From Tubulanus polymorphus (lineage: Eukaryota > Nemertea > Palaeonemertea > Tubulaniformes > Tubulanidae): a DNA stretch of 64,000 nucleotides. Below the pieces are notes generated by a model. It was not told where the DNA came from. It did no database searches and saw only the letters and a list, made by a program, of their open reading frames with translations. The position numbers and the translations under genes are program-made. The DNA lies in NCBI RefSeq assembly GCF_964204645.1, contig NC_134030.1:12088278-12152277 (forward strand), in the 5' to 3' direction. This document shows, one piece after another, positions 30,981 through 41,500 of this stretch. Each line of letters opens with the position of its first letter. The first letter of the stretch is position 1.

Positions 30981-31400
30981 AGCATTCGTATTGGTTCGAT
31001 GTTCCCTCTAGAGCTGCGCTCAACATTCGTCCGAATATCTCGCTACTGACTTTGATACCAAACAGTAAGCAAGTCCAACGAAATCTTCCATATGGAGTTA
31101 TCATCGTTGTCAGCTTGGAGCTGCTATCGTCCAGCCTGACATGCCAGTACGCTTCTTTTACGTCGAGTTTGATGAAGACCTTCGGCTTACTAAGCATTGG
31201 TAGTACATCTTCTATAGTCGACAACTTGCGGTGTTCACGCACGAGAGCTTCATTTAGCGGTTGTGGGTTGATACACACCCTGATTTTTCCAGAGTTTTTC
31301 TTCACGACAGCCATTTGGGAAACCCACGGAGTGGGTTCAACAACTGGTGCGAGTATCCCACGTTTAACGAGTGTCAATCTCACTCTTGACGTCATCTTTG
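30981..31400 (-). pseudogene. Ty3/gypsy reverse transcriptase, fingers and palm without YxDD
   Basis: The frame starts in the RT entry zone (GILAPVVEPTPWVSQMAVVK, KIRVCINPQPLNEAL) and includes motif A (KLDVKEAYWHVRLDD) and motif B-like 'LLFGIKVSSEIFGRML'. It then jumps to the connection region. The YxDD motif and about 170 expected residues are missing, an internal deletion that removes the catalytic centre. Confidence 0.85.
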
Positions 31401-31644
31401 ATTGCGATCGGCAGGTTTCGACAAGGTTGGGCTCGCGGCTCGTTTTTCTGGATCAACGGCCAGTGCAACTTCACCTAGATCTCCTAGTATGGGTGTTGAG
31501 TCAACCTTTCCAACGAATCGTTCGTTGTGGACTGTTATGAGTTTCATATCTCGCAACACACCAAGACCTAGTAGGCACGAGACATTGTTGTTGACGACTG
31601 AAAATCGACCATTTCTCGTCTCCCCGGTACATGGATTTATGACA
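31392..31644 (-). pseudogene. Ty3/gypsy protease C-terminal half
   Basis: On the minus strand 'INPCTGETRNGRFSVVNNN' and 'SCLLGLGVLRDMKLI' match the flap-to-C-terminal zone of gypsy-type aspartic protease (the 'PLLG' box) and the spacer toward RT. It is separated from the N-terminal half by the 659-bp insertion at 31650-32308. Confidence 0.75.
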
Positions 31645-31649
31645 TCCAG

Positions 31650-32308
31650 GAAGAAAGCCACTAAATATTTGGATGGATATATGAAAGCTGTGGGTACTGG
31701 AGTGTGTGATGGGTAGTGTAGTGTGATCTGTGTGCATTTTGGTGGCCAGCACACAGATCACATTGTTCATTGGGGTTTAGTCCAGGTCTCGCGAGATTTT
31801 CAACAACACGGAAGTAACGTGTAATAAATGATGACTTGAATTGCATGACTACCTACCACCCCTCATTATTGTTGGAAAACTAAACGTTCCGCACTGACTA
31901 AAAATTAGTAATAATAATCAATAACATTTTAGAAATGGCCAGAATTTTTACTTAGGTTCTATCTCATTTTTATTTTACAATTGCGATTGGTATGATTTTT
32001 TTTTAAACGGCCGTTAAGGCTTCATGTTTCGTCTGCAATTCACTGCAAATAGTTACGCAACTACGCACATTTCAATGTTTTTGGCAGCTGTATACTCAAT
32101 CGGCAGCGTTCGTGACTAGCTTCACTGCGGAATTATCATTAATTAACATCGCCATATCACATCATCAACTTATATTGTGCCTTAAAACCCTAACAGCCGA
32201 AATAATTGAAATACACACACGATTTCTATCATTGAAAATTGAGAGAATGGCCGTGTTTGTGTTCTGCTGCTTCGCGTAAATCCGACCGCGCGGAGTGGGG
32301 CCGATACG
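31650..32308. mobile_element. 659-bp element bounded by TCCAG, copy A (in protease)
   Basis: The sequence matches 55945-56603 almost end to end and both copies are 659 bp. TCCAG lies at each border (31645-31649 and 32309-32313). Here it cuts the retroelement protease: readable codons for Leu-Asp-Val occur on both sides, as expected of a target duplication. An 11-bp hairpin GATCTGTGTGC / GCACACAGATC lies near the left end. No protein is recognised and the class is unknown. Confidence 0.8.
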
Positions 32309-32570
32309 TCCAGTTTCGTTTCACCAAGTGGAGTCATCGTAGAACCATTCCACATGATCAAATAAGCCCCCGATGAGTTTGTCAACTGCTCTCTCTTGAC
32401 GTAACGTTGGCACCATGTCGAGTTGAAACTTGACTTCACGGTCATTCACCAACATTTGAGCACTGATGAGATCAGGCGGTGGCTGTGTTCCATTAACAGT
32501 GCCCACCCAGCCGATTGCTTCATCGCTGTCTGACTCAGACTGACGCACTGCTTCAACTGCTTTCACGACC
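32309..32570 (-). pseudogene. Ty3/gypsy protease N-terminal half
   Basis: 'EVKFQLD' leads into the position where the Asp-Thr-Gly triad is expected. A one-base loss there (about 32411-32420) shifts the frame, and the second frame continues as 'SGAYLIMWNGSTMTPLGETK', the usual core of gypsy protease. The enzyme cannot be made from this copy. Confidence 0.8.
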
Positions 32571-33190
32571 TTGGGTTTCGTGCACTTGAATTTGAAGTGA
32601 TTTTTCCCATGACAATTATTGCACGTCTTTCGCCATGCTGGACATTTTTCACGACCAAATCATGCTGATACCCACAGAACTTACCTGGTACATTCTCGGT
32701 TTGTTGGTTTCGATGTCTCGAGTCGGTTGCGATAGGGCTTTTTAGCAGACCCCTGACGAGTTTTCGTAGTGGTCACTCTCTGTACAATCTTTTCGACTTT
32801 TCCCGGAGTTCGTCTGCTTGCTGATTCGATTGTTCGAATGCACGGCATAGCTTAACCGTCTTCGTCAGGGTCAGGTCATCTTCCCGAAGAAGCAAAGTTT
32901 GAACCTTCCCGGTGACAGAAAACACGATCTTGTCTCGTATCATGCGATCTTTTGCCGTTCCAAAATTGCACGATTCTGCCCTCTTGAGGAGTTCGGTGAG
33001 GAATGCATCAAATGGTTCAATTTGATGAGTGTTCCAATATCGATGCGTCTAAAGGACTTCGCTTCATCTGGGATTACAGGACGCCTCTAATTTCCCAAGC
33101 AGCTTGTGTGGCTTTTTATCATCGCCGTTATTCATTCATTCAATCAATCAATCACTCGCCGGTGAAATTAGAACGTACGGTCCTTAAATA
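32571..33190 (-). pseudogene. Ty3/gypsy gag with double zinc knuckle
   Basis: Broken frames read, from 33060 down, 'FDAFLTELLKRAESCNFGT', 'DRMIRDKIVFSVTGKVQTLL' and 'TLTKTVKLCRAFEQSNQQAD', then two CCHC-type knuckles 'FCGYQHD' and 'KCPAWRKTCNNCHGKNHFKF'. This matches gag of K02A2.6-type Ty3/gypsy elements. Several frameshifts. Confidence 0.8.
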
Positions 33191-33202
33191 CCGCTGCCAC
33201 CA
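33189..33202 (-). other. Primer binding site of the Ty3/gypsy element
   Basis: On the minus strand TGGTGGCAGCGGTA follows directly after the LTR end ...CAACA, as expected for a tRNA primer site (Leu-type 3' ends are the closest I know). Confidence 0.6.
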
Positions 33203-33356
33203 TGTTGACGATACCCTAAGAATCGGGAGATGACGGACAAACACAGTTGATTGGCATGGACGAGAACTGAACTCTTTTATTCAACAGCCATTGTATTCAT
33301 AAACAATGCACGTAATACTACATAATGACGACTTCCAGCTGTACTGAATACTCACA
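33203..33356 (-). repeat. Ty3/gypsy 5' LTR
   Basis: Minus-strand sequence opens TGTGAGTATTCAG and closes GTCAACA, giving TG...CA ends and 154 bp. It has AATAAA (GAATAAAAGAG). About 80-90 bp match the 3' copy at 19533-19622. Confidence 0.7.
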
Positions 33357-35050
33357 GTAACCGTTTACGTCAAATACATCAACAACTGCCAATATGTCAA
33401 GTCTAGACGGACATATACCCTGCTCGAATATGAATATTGACAAAATTCTGGATGACCCATATAGGTCAAAGGCCAAGGTCAAAGGTCAGGGTCAAACTTG
33501 GCTGTCAGTACGCAACAGTCTGTCCCCCGGGCAAAACCATTGCACATTTCTGCAAATTCAGGTGTCATTTTCATAATTTGTCAATAAAGAAATGACATTT
33601 GTGCTACACAATGGAAAATATCTTGATACGCTGCTTGAAATTACAGAAGCCTGGGTCAATGCACTAGTGAAGTTTTATACCACTCGAGGGACAATCTATT
33701 ACTTATAGAATATCAAATTCTCCATTCAGATTGTTGAAAGTAAACCTTTGATGTTAATGGAAGGGCTGTGCATTTAGTTCATTCCTTTTTATGGGCTATT
33801 TTCAAGGGAAACTTGGCACAACTGTGGAAATATCCCGATTTACAAACGCAAACAACAGAATTAGAAAACAGAATTATCCAAAAGTTTATTACGTTATGTA
33901 AAAGTATAATTAGAGATATAATTACGACACCCCAGCTGTTACATGATATCTGTACCGAGACCGATGTGGTCACGCCGCCCCTGCCTGGAAAGAGAGCGAG
34001 TCTTACTCGCCGTCGCCTTATATACCGGGCTGACTGATCGACTGTGCATTCTTTTCATGACAGCTATTAGTTATCAATTTTTAGCATTGGTTGACGTCTA
34101 TGACGTCATGCCAATGCTAGTAAAATGGATCGAAAATAGTAGTACGAAAAAATAGCGCCGACTCTTCTCATTTTCATAGTAATTTCAAATTGTCACTCCG
34201 TTCACGTAAAACATTAGAAACAGCTGAAAATTACTAAAAAAAATGTTTCAATTATTCCCCACAACATAGCGTCGCCAGATTTCTGATTTAATGGTCCAAA
34301 AAGTTATTTTTTCGTTCATTATCTGGTTGATGAGAGCGGGTTAAACAATCGCGTAGTGATATGTCCGCATTGATATTGGCAGTAAAGAATGGGGAACAGC
34401 CTCTTCTGAATAGAAAAACATAAAATTATGTACCTCCGGTTTATAAATATCACAGTGTTTGGATATCACTGTTATTCCAACTATCAGTATCCATGGGATT
34501 ATTTGGGATTAATTCTCAGCGTCAGAATACGTATTTCTAGAGCAGTGGAACGGCAGCCTACTCGTGACTGAAACCCGTATGTGGTCGTGCGGGAACGCCT
34601 TAACTAAAGTTAAAACCATTTCATGATGACACGAAACATCAAACGGTAAACGGTAGGCTACCACCATGATACGATATCACCAATAACGATAGATCATTTT
34701 ATTCAATTTTACCAGAGTTGTTTATTGGAGGAAAATATCATTGTTAAGTACGCCGAGAACAACCATGTTGTATCATCAATCAGTTGACTGACATTGTAAA
34801 ATTCGATTCGGCCATTCTAGTATAAGTTTTCACTTTAGGACGCCCTACCCGCCTGCTGCGCACTCATAAGGCGGTAGCACCCTCTTACGCACTCGGCAGA
34901 GATTCGCTTTCTAATGCGCGCCGGGAAAAAATACCTTTTATTATCTTTTCCATGCGTTAAACAACAGTGATTGAATTAACTCGTTGTTTGTCGAAAATTG
35001 CAATATTGCGATGGTTATTTGCCGCTGCTGTAGTTCTTTGGAATTGAATC
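33357..35050. other. Intergenic, no gene seen
   Basis: Only short open frames without motifs. Around 34840-34930 there is a GC-richer patch with no coding signal. No promoter or exon is supported. Confidence 0.35.
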
Positions 35051-35280
35051 GAGCGGCCTCGGTAGCTCGGTGAGATAAGGCGTGATGCTGTTGAATCCAC
35101 TATCAATGCTGAGTGACAAGTGGGTTCGAGTCCTGCTGGCTGCGAACAGTGTGCGGGCAACACTTCAAAGGCCGTACCGTCGTGAGGTTAAATGAACAAT
35201 CCAATAGGAATAGTCTTGGGAAACCAAGATCCAAACGACGTACTTAAAGCCAAACAAACAAAAAGACAAACAAACAATCA
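35051..35280 (+). mobile_element. tRNA-derived SINE
   Basis: The head has an A-box-like GGTAGCTCGGTGAGATAAGG and a B box GGTTCGAGTCC (35123-35133). A non-tRNA body follows (GGCCGTACCGTCGTGAGGTT...), ending in an A-rich tail of repeated AAACA units (35255-35275). The 5' part still reads like a tRNA with an extended variable region. It is not a functional tRNA gene, as no proper anticodon stem is formed. Confidence 0.7.
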
Positions 35281-36883
35281 TCAGCCGGCCTCAGTGACAC
35301 CAACGCCGGCATCGCTCGCTGCGACGTTTTGCATGCATCTATCTTACATGCATCAGAGCTTGGAGCTCTGAGATCAGAGGGTCTTGCAATTGCATTCAGA
35401 AAAATCGTTCTGTTTTTGTTTTCATTATTCAGTGGGGCCTAACAGTTCAGTTTTTTTATTTTACAAATTTTTCGCTGGGACAAGCCATTTTGGGGGTGTT
35501 TATGAAAATTTTAATATATTTATCTTCGAAATCATTATCATTTTAATTGTTTAGGGTAGTGGTTTTATGGATTTTAACCTCATCTTTCCACTGAAAAAAG
35601 AAATTATGAAAATCAGTGCGCAAATACATTTTTATTGTAGCGTTAGCATCCGTGACAGCAAATTTGCCGTTTAGAGTAGAATGAGCCAAATTACTACTTT
35701 AGCATTTCGTTTCGTATTTCGTTTTCGTTTACGTGGTTTCGTAGCAGCGGTATCATGGCCAGCTGGCTTAAACATGCGCACCCGAACAGTGTGACAGTGT
35801 TCCGCGGCAGCGGCGGATCCAGGAGGTGCACAGGGGGCACGTGTACCATAGTCCTTGTTATTTTTAGGGACTGAACTTTTCGTGAGAAAGAAAAAAAGCC
35901 TGTGAAAAATCCCTGAAATGCGGTGGCAAGCGTTGTCGTCGTTTACCGACGCTAACCTTAATGACGGTTTTCATAGGTTACATTGACTTTTCTGAACAGA
36001 AGATACATTTTATCCAAAATACGTTAGGTGTATATGAACTTTAGCATTTACTGTTTGATTCTGCATAGTCTTGACAAAGGAACCATGATAAAACATTTGC
36101 TATTAACATTATATAGCAAAATAATCAAGATAAGTTTCTTCACGATAAATCTGTAAGCAGCGTGAAGAGCGTTTTTATATTTGTCACCATACGAGATATA
36201 GCCTATATTCTACCTACCGTCGCGAATGCACGGGTCCTATACACAGTACAATTTCAAGATAAGATAACGTATACAGGCCACAATCGACTGTATTAAACAC
36301 TTGTTGCTTACGTACGTATATATGTATTCAAGGTCCTATCCTATGAATATATATGTCTAGGAATTAAATGATTACGGTACGTGGATCTATATATAACATA
36401 CGACGTAATTCCACTCGGACCGCATCTGACTTGACTATACGGTAAGTCATGAAATCGTGGCCTGGCGTTTCACGACGATGATAATTCACGACGTAGATCA
36501 CCAGGAACCAGTTTTATATAGACTGGTATTTTCTTTAACCCAGGGGTTAATTCAATTGAAAATGAATCTAGTTAGCCCCGGGGTTAAAGTTAATACCACA
36601 GTACGACGTATTTTCTTTTTTGTCTGATGATAAGGGTTATCAAACTTTTCCCGACAAAAACATTTTTCTCCATGAAATAATTCCCGACAACAAATGTTTT
36701 CCTCTAGGCTATCTATGTACGTAAGATGAAAAGATAGACAAAAATCGAAAAAGTCGAATCATGAACAAAAATGTAGAAAAAAATCAACTGATCTTTGTTA
36801 CAATACTGGTATATGATTTATTATATATCTGTTTATTGTTCGTATTTCAGGAAGTCACGTCAACGACATATTGAATCGACGAA
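35281..36883. other. Upstream of LRR gene; repeats
   Basis: At 35773-35806 is a relic of the foldback family (AAACATGCGCACCCG) cut by a hAT-like end (CAGCGGCGGATCCAGG, 35808). A 3' splice site (TATTTCAG, ending at 36850) precedes the LRR start codon, so a 5' UTR exon of that gene lies somewhere here. It was not located. Confidence 0.4.
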
Positions 36884-38560
36884 ATGAATCACCGAGTGCT
36901 ATTTTTTCTGGCCCTTTGTTATCTATCGTCGTGCGTTAGAGCCTCTGGAAATATGTGCGGTGTGACGCAGTGTTTTTGTGCTGGATTTCGCGTTCAATGC
37001 CAAAATAAGAGCTTAAAGGAAATTCCTGAACCGAATAGTGTAGGATCAGCCGCTATTGAATATCTAAATCTAGACAGAAATAGTATCATCTCACTCAACA
37101 ATGTGCAACTGTTCGATAAATTAAAGGAATTGACTTTGTCTTGGAATAAAATTAGCGATACCAGTGCTCTATTAACATTAGAAAAGCTGGAGGTGTTGGA
37201 TTTGTCTCACAACTCCATTGATTATCTGGATGAACTGACATTCGGGGCTATGAAAAACCTTTGGAAAATCAATTTATCTTTCAACAACCTGAGAATCTTA
37301 GAAAACCACATTTTCCCTGCTACCTTGCTATCACTAAGTTGGCTCGACCTATCTCACAATGGCATGACCGAGATCTTACCGTATGCCTTTGGTGAATTGC
37401 CTAAATTCCGCAGCCTAGACCTAAGTCACAATCAACTCCAAATGAATAAGCAAGATTCTAAAATATTCCGCGGTTTAGGAGCATTGGAATCATTAAGTTT
37501 ACAGAACAATTCCATGCACGATGGCTCGATCTCCAGTGTTTTCAGGTATCTATCGAATCTACGTTCGTTACACCTCGACGACAATGGAATAGCAGAATTA
37601 CGCACCGATTCATTTGCCAATCTAACAAACCTGAAAAATCTCACTTTGTCCAAAAACCAATTGAAAGAAGTGCCGACAGACGGTCTGAAATGCATGCCAT
37701 TTTTGGAAAGACTCGATTTGAGCATTAATCCAATCGAAGGTATATGGAATCACACATTCCCCTTGAATGTGAAGAGAAATTTGAAGTTCCTGAATATGTC
37801 GCACACAAAAATCAATAAAATTGGCAGTCACACCCTTCGGAATATAACCAGCCTCAATACTGTAGACTTAAGTTTTTGTTTGTTTCTTGAGAATATATCG
37901 CCGTATGCTTTCTATGGTAGTTTCCATCATATATCGATGGTTTATTTGAACGACGGAGTGTTAAACACGTTATCTCCTCTTCTTTTACCATGGGATACGC
38001 TTACTGTCTTGACTCTTAATGACAATTTGTGGAATTGTGATTGTAATTTAGCATGGATGAACAATTCAACATTCGATATTACGTCGAATTTAAGGTACGT
38101 CTTAGGTTTTCAATGCAATATCTCCATATTCATGCCGGTAAATCAATCTTCATACTGGTTGATTTGTTAGTATTAAGACTGGCCGTTGGCCACCCTAATA
38201 CTGACATAATTGATACCGTAATATATAAAACTCTTTTTATTCATTTATTTTGACAGGTGTTCGTTGCCGTATGATTTAGCTGGAAAGTTAATTTCACAAG
38301 TAAAACCACACGAGTTCATCTGCCTAAGTTCCTATAATCATGCTGTATTCATAACGAAGATCGTATTGTCAATTGCGGCTGCTTTGATATTCATTTCTTT
38401 AGTAGTTCTGTTGTTGCATAGGTATAAGCGATGGATACCATGTCTTAACGATGTGCCTGGTAAATATGTGACCCTTCGCACAAAAGAAGTTGAAACTATC
38501 AGTAGTCTGGTCGTTCATTACAGAGATGATGAAGTAAAAACCGGAATAGTTGAATTATGA
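36884..38560 (+). CDS. Leucine-rich-repeat type I transmembrane protein
   Basis: Two coding exons, 36884-38094 and 38257-38560 (AG|GTACGT ... TTGACAG|G), total 1515 nt, 504 aa. A signal peptide (about 1-20) is followed by a Cys-rich LRR N-cap (MCGVTQCFC...VQC). About a dozen 24-residue repeats follow with pattern 'L..LDLSHN.I', for example 'LEVLDLSHNSIDYLDELTF'. The LRR C-cap is split by the intron: 'NLWNCDCNLAWM' in exon 1, and its last cysteines in 'CSLPYDLAG' and 'HEFIC' in exon 2. One membrane helix lies at about 437-457, then a basic stop-transfer (HRYKRW) and a ~45-residue tail without a TIR or kinase domain. There are many N-glycosylation sequons. The architecture suggests a cell-surface adhesion or recognition receptor. 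Ligand and orthologue are not identified. Confidence 0.9.
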
Positions 38561-41500
38561 TGGTGAATTGTATGATATATGGACCTGATATGGTTTCTAA
38601 AGCACACTGTTATCCGTACTCACGATTTTGAAATTAAAATTCACATTATCAGGAGATAAAACTATTTTCTAATTACAGATCAACTATTAGTTACTACGTA
38701 TGGGCTACCGTTTTGTCAGTACCGGTATCTAATTGGGCAATTTAGCGTTATTTTTTTCAAGGTATTATTACGTCGATATGATGGTTATATGAGTAAAAAT
38801 ACGAACAAGAGACGTTTGATTCGGTCTATCGAAAGAATTCTGTTCAGTCCTATACCGGCAGACAAGTTTTTTTCTACACGCAAATTCTCCATTTTCTTGC
38901 GCTAGGAAAAAAAACATCTTTAAAAACCCACTAGGAATTAATTCTGAGCGGACTATCGCGTTCACTATTCTTTCGCCCATAGACGAATTTAGTAATAGGC
39001 AGTTTCGAAGACGCTTAAATGGATTGTCTACGTTTGGTTTAGTATATACGTATGTCTAAGCCTATTCTGTACACATCGGCAGCCCATAGATTTAAGATGG
39101 CCGACTTGCAGACATTGTTGTTCGCCAAAACCAGCGATTCTACGCATTTTTGAAGTTTTCAAGGGAAATGTTGAAAATGTTTCAACCAATCTAGTACGTA
39201 TCTTGTTGTTCCGTATGCGTCACTCTAGGCTACAAGTTGAATTATCGGGAAGACGATATCGATGTTTATAACCTCATTAACGCGCATTGTTGCATTAACT
39301 TTATGATTGAGTAATATAATTAAAGAACTAATTATCAGCTGAGTCCATCAATATTTTCACTTTGTTTCTATCTTTATCCAGAGATCCAGAGATATGAACG
39401 AAATAAAAATATTAAACGGGGAAAAAATAGGGACAAAAAATTCAACAATGCGGACCCGGCGGGTACCCAAAAAAATGGCGCCTGGAAACTGTAAAAAGGC
39501 TTATTATCTAACAGCTCTAGGGCGCATCATCATAAGTAAACTGTGCGTCGATTGGACGCACGATTGCCATCATGTGACCTTTTGCCACCGTACCGAAAAA
39601 TAGGTTCGTGCATCGCTATTTCGCCGCCTGCCAGAAATATCTGTATTACGCAAATTCTTATAAATGCTTTTTCTATTGGAATATAAAAGATATACCTGGG
39701 AAAACACTGTTATAAAAATTGATATTTTCATTGTGCCTTTGACTATTGGTATAGCTAATATGGAAGCCCCTTCATATTCATAAGTGGACACTTACGTATT
39801 TGTTCTCACCATAAGGGGTAGTTAAATATTGAATTAGACAGAACTTTTCCATATAATTCTATTAATTAGTAACTATGCATAGGCCTATTTTGCAACCACA
39901 GTCAATAGCAAAATGGAAGCTCATCATGTTAAATCATTTAATGTAATTCATTTGCAAAGTGAATTCTGTCTGACTCTTTTGAATTCCTGCTCATGACAAG
40001 TTCTATAATTGTGAAAAGTTTAAATCTCATTGGCTACGTATTTCTATTAACCAGGTGGTGTTGAATGTTGAAATTATCAGATTGTCAAGCATTTCGCCAA
40101 AATGGGCGTGGTGTTTACTGGACCCCTAGTTTTATTCTATTTCTGGTTTCGGTTTTCTTGAATATATCAGGCTAAAAACCCTTTTTTCTCTTATCTACCG
40201 GGACATTTTGTAAATCACAATAAATTTGTAATCAGTTTCGTTTCTTTCGTTGCCGGGTCTGTTATAGTTACTTTGATCATGGTATAAGAAAGGTTATGTA
40301 CAGGGTAGATAGGCGGCCGGCAGAACTGAGAAACAAGGCATCAATATGTTTAGCCTAATAACAGAATATCTTCTTATTGGATCGAATCAGCCGACCATCA
40401 TTTGATTTAAACGAGTTAATTCGGATAAAAGTTCCGTTTTATACGTACCCCTCCTCCGCAACGAGCTTAAATCATCTCCGGTTTCGCACATCCAATGTGA
40501 AGAGGTCATTTCATTGAAACTAATATATAATTTTCTATGTAAATATGTTATTTGAAAATCTAATTAATTATTACAAGCTCGATTTCAAAAGCTTACGCTA
40601 TGAGTATTGATAGTTTTATATAATGCAAGTATGCGTACGTGCTGCGCATAATCACTGTATATATTCTAACTGAGATAAGCAAATAATGTACATGTATCAA
40701 AGTAGAATAAAACGATAGATGGTAGAATATAATTTTAGCCTGTACAGTTATAATGGTCACGCCTATTTGATGTACTATGTGTTAGTGTAAATATATGAGA
40801 AGTATAAATTAACAGTATAAATTAACTTAATATTAAAAAACAAAAAGAGACTTTAAATATAGAATGATTTTTTCCAATGATTCGAGAGAATTATCATAGG
40901 GTTAACATAACTTTACCAGCCTGCGCCGTCGATAAGCGGTTTGTCAAAACATGGCAATTTCTGAAATGAAAATGATGTAATATCCATTGTCCTGAAACAA
41001 CTTCGATCCAATTCAAGTTATTGACACAAGGCCGCTCGAATATGAACCCTAGTTTATTAGCCTAAGATTAATCCCGTATGAAGGGGTGGGTGAATGTCAT
41101 TTTTATCAACTTTCCTTAAAGAAAAACACGACCAAAACTATTTCAATGCTATTTTAAAGGAGACGAGGGTGAGTTATATTTTCATTTAGAGATACCAGCG
41201 CCAAATATATAAAACAATCATTTATAACAATTTTACGGCACGTTTTCTCTAAAATCTCACTGGTGCTATCAAATCAAATCTCACTGGTGCTAACAGCCAT
41301 TCACACCGCGGCTCCACGAGCTTGACATTCAACTCACCCATACTTAGCAACGTTTTTATACAAATTCGCAGAATCAATTCTGACCATTTTCATGGCACAA
41401 ATTTTCTGGGTATCAAAATTGATCATTAACTTTCACAACAATGATGTTCAACGTTAGGTATCTAGAAGGATCAGTTTGTTAAATAGACTAAATAAAACAA

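Noticed and set aside
30944-31540. 198-codon plus-strand ORF
   Set aside because: It is the antisense shadow of the retroelement RT and protease, which match known domains on the minus strand.
35051-35140. tRNA gene
   Set aside because: B box and partial A box are present but the arms do not fold into a tRNA, and a SINE body with an A-rich tail follows.
37432-37831. Minus-strand ORFs under the LRR gene
   Set aside because: Shadows of the repeated LRR codons; no motif.
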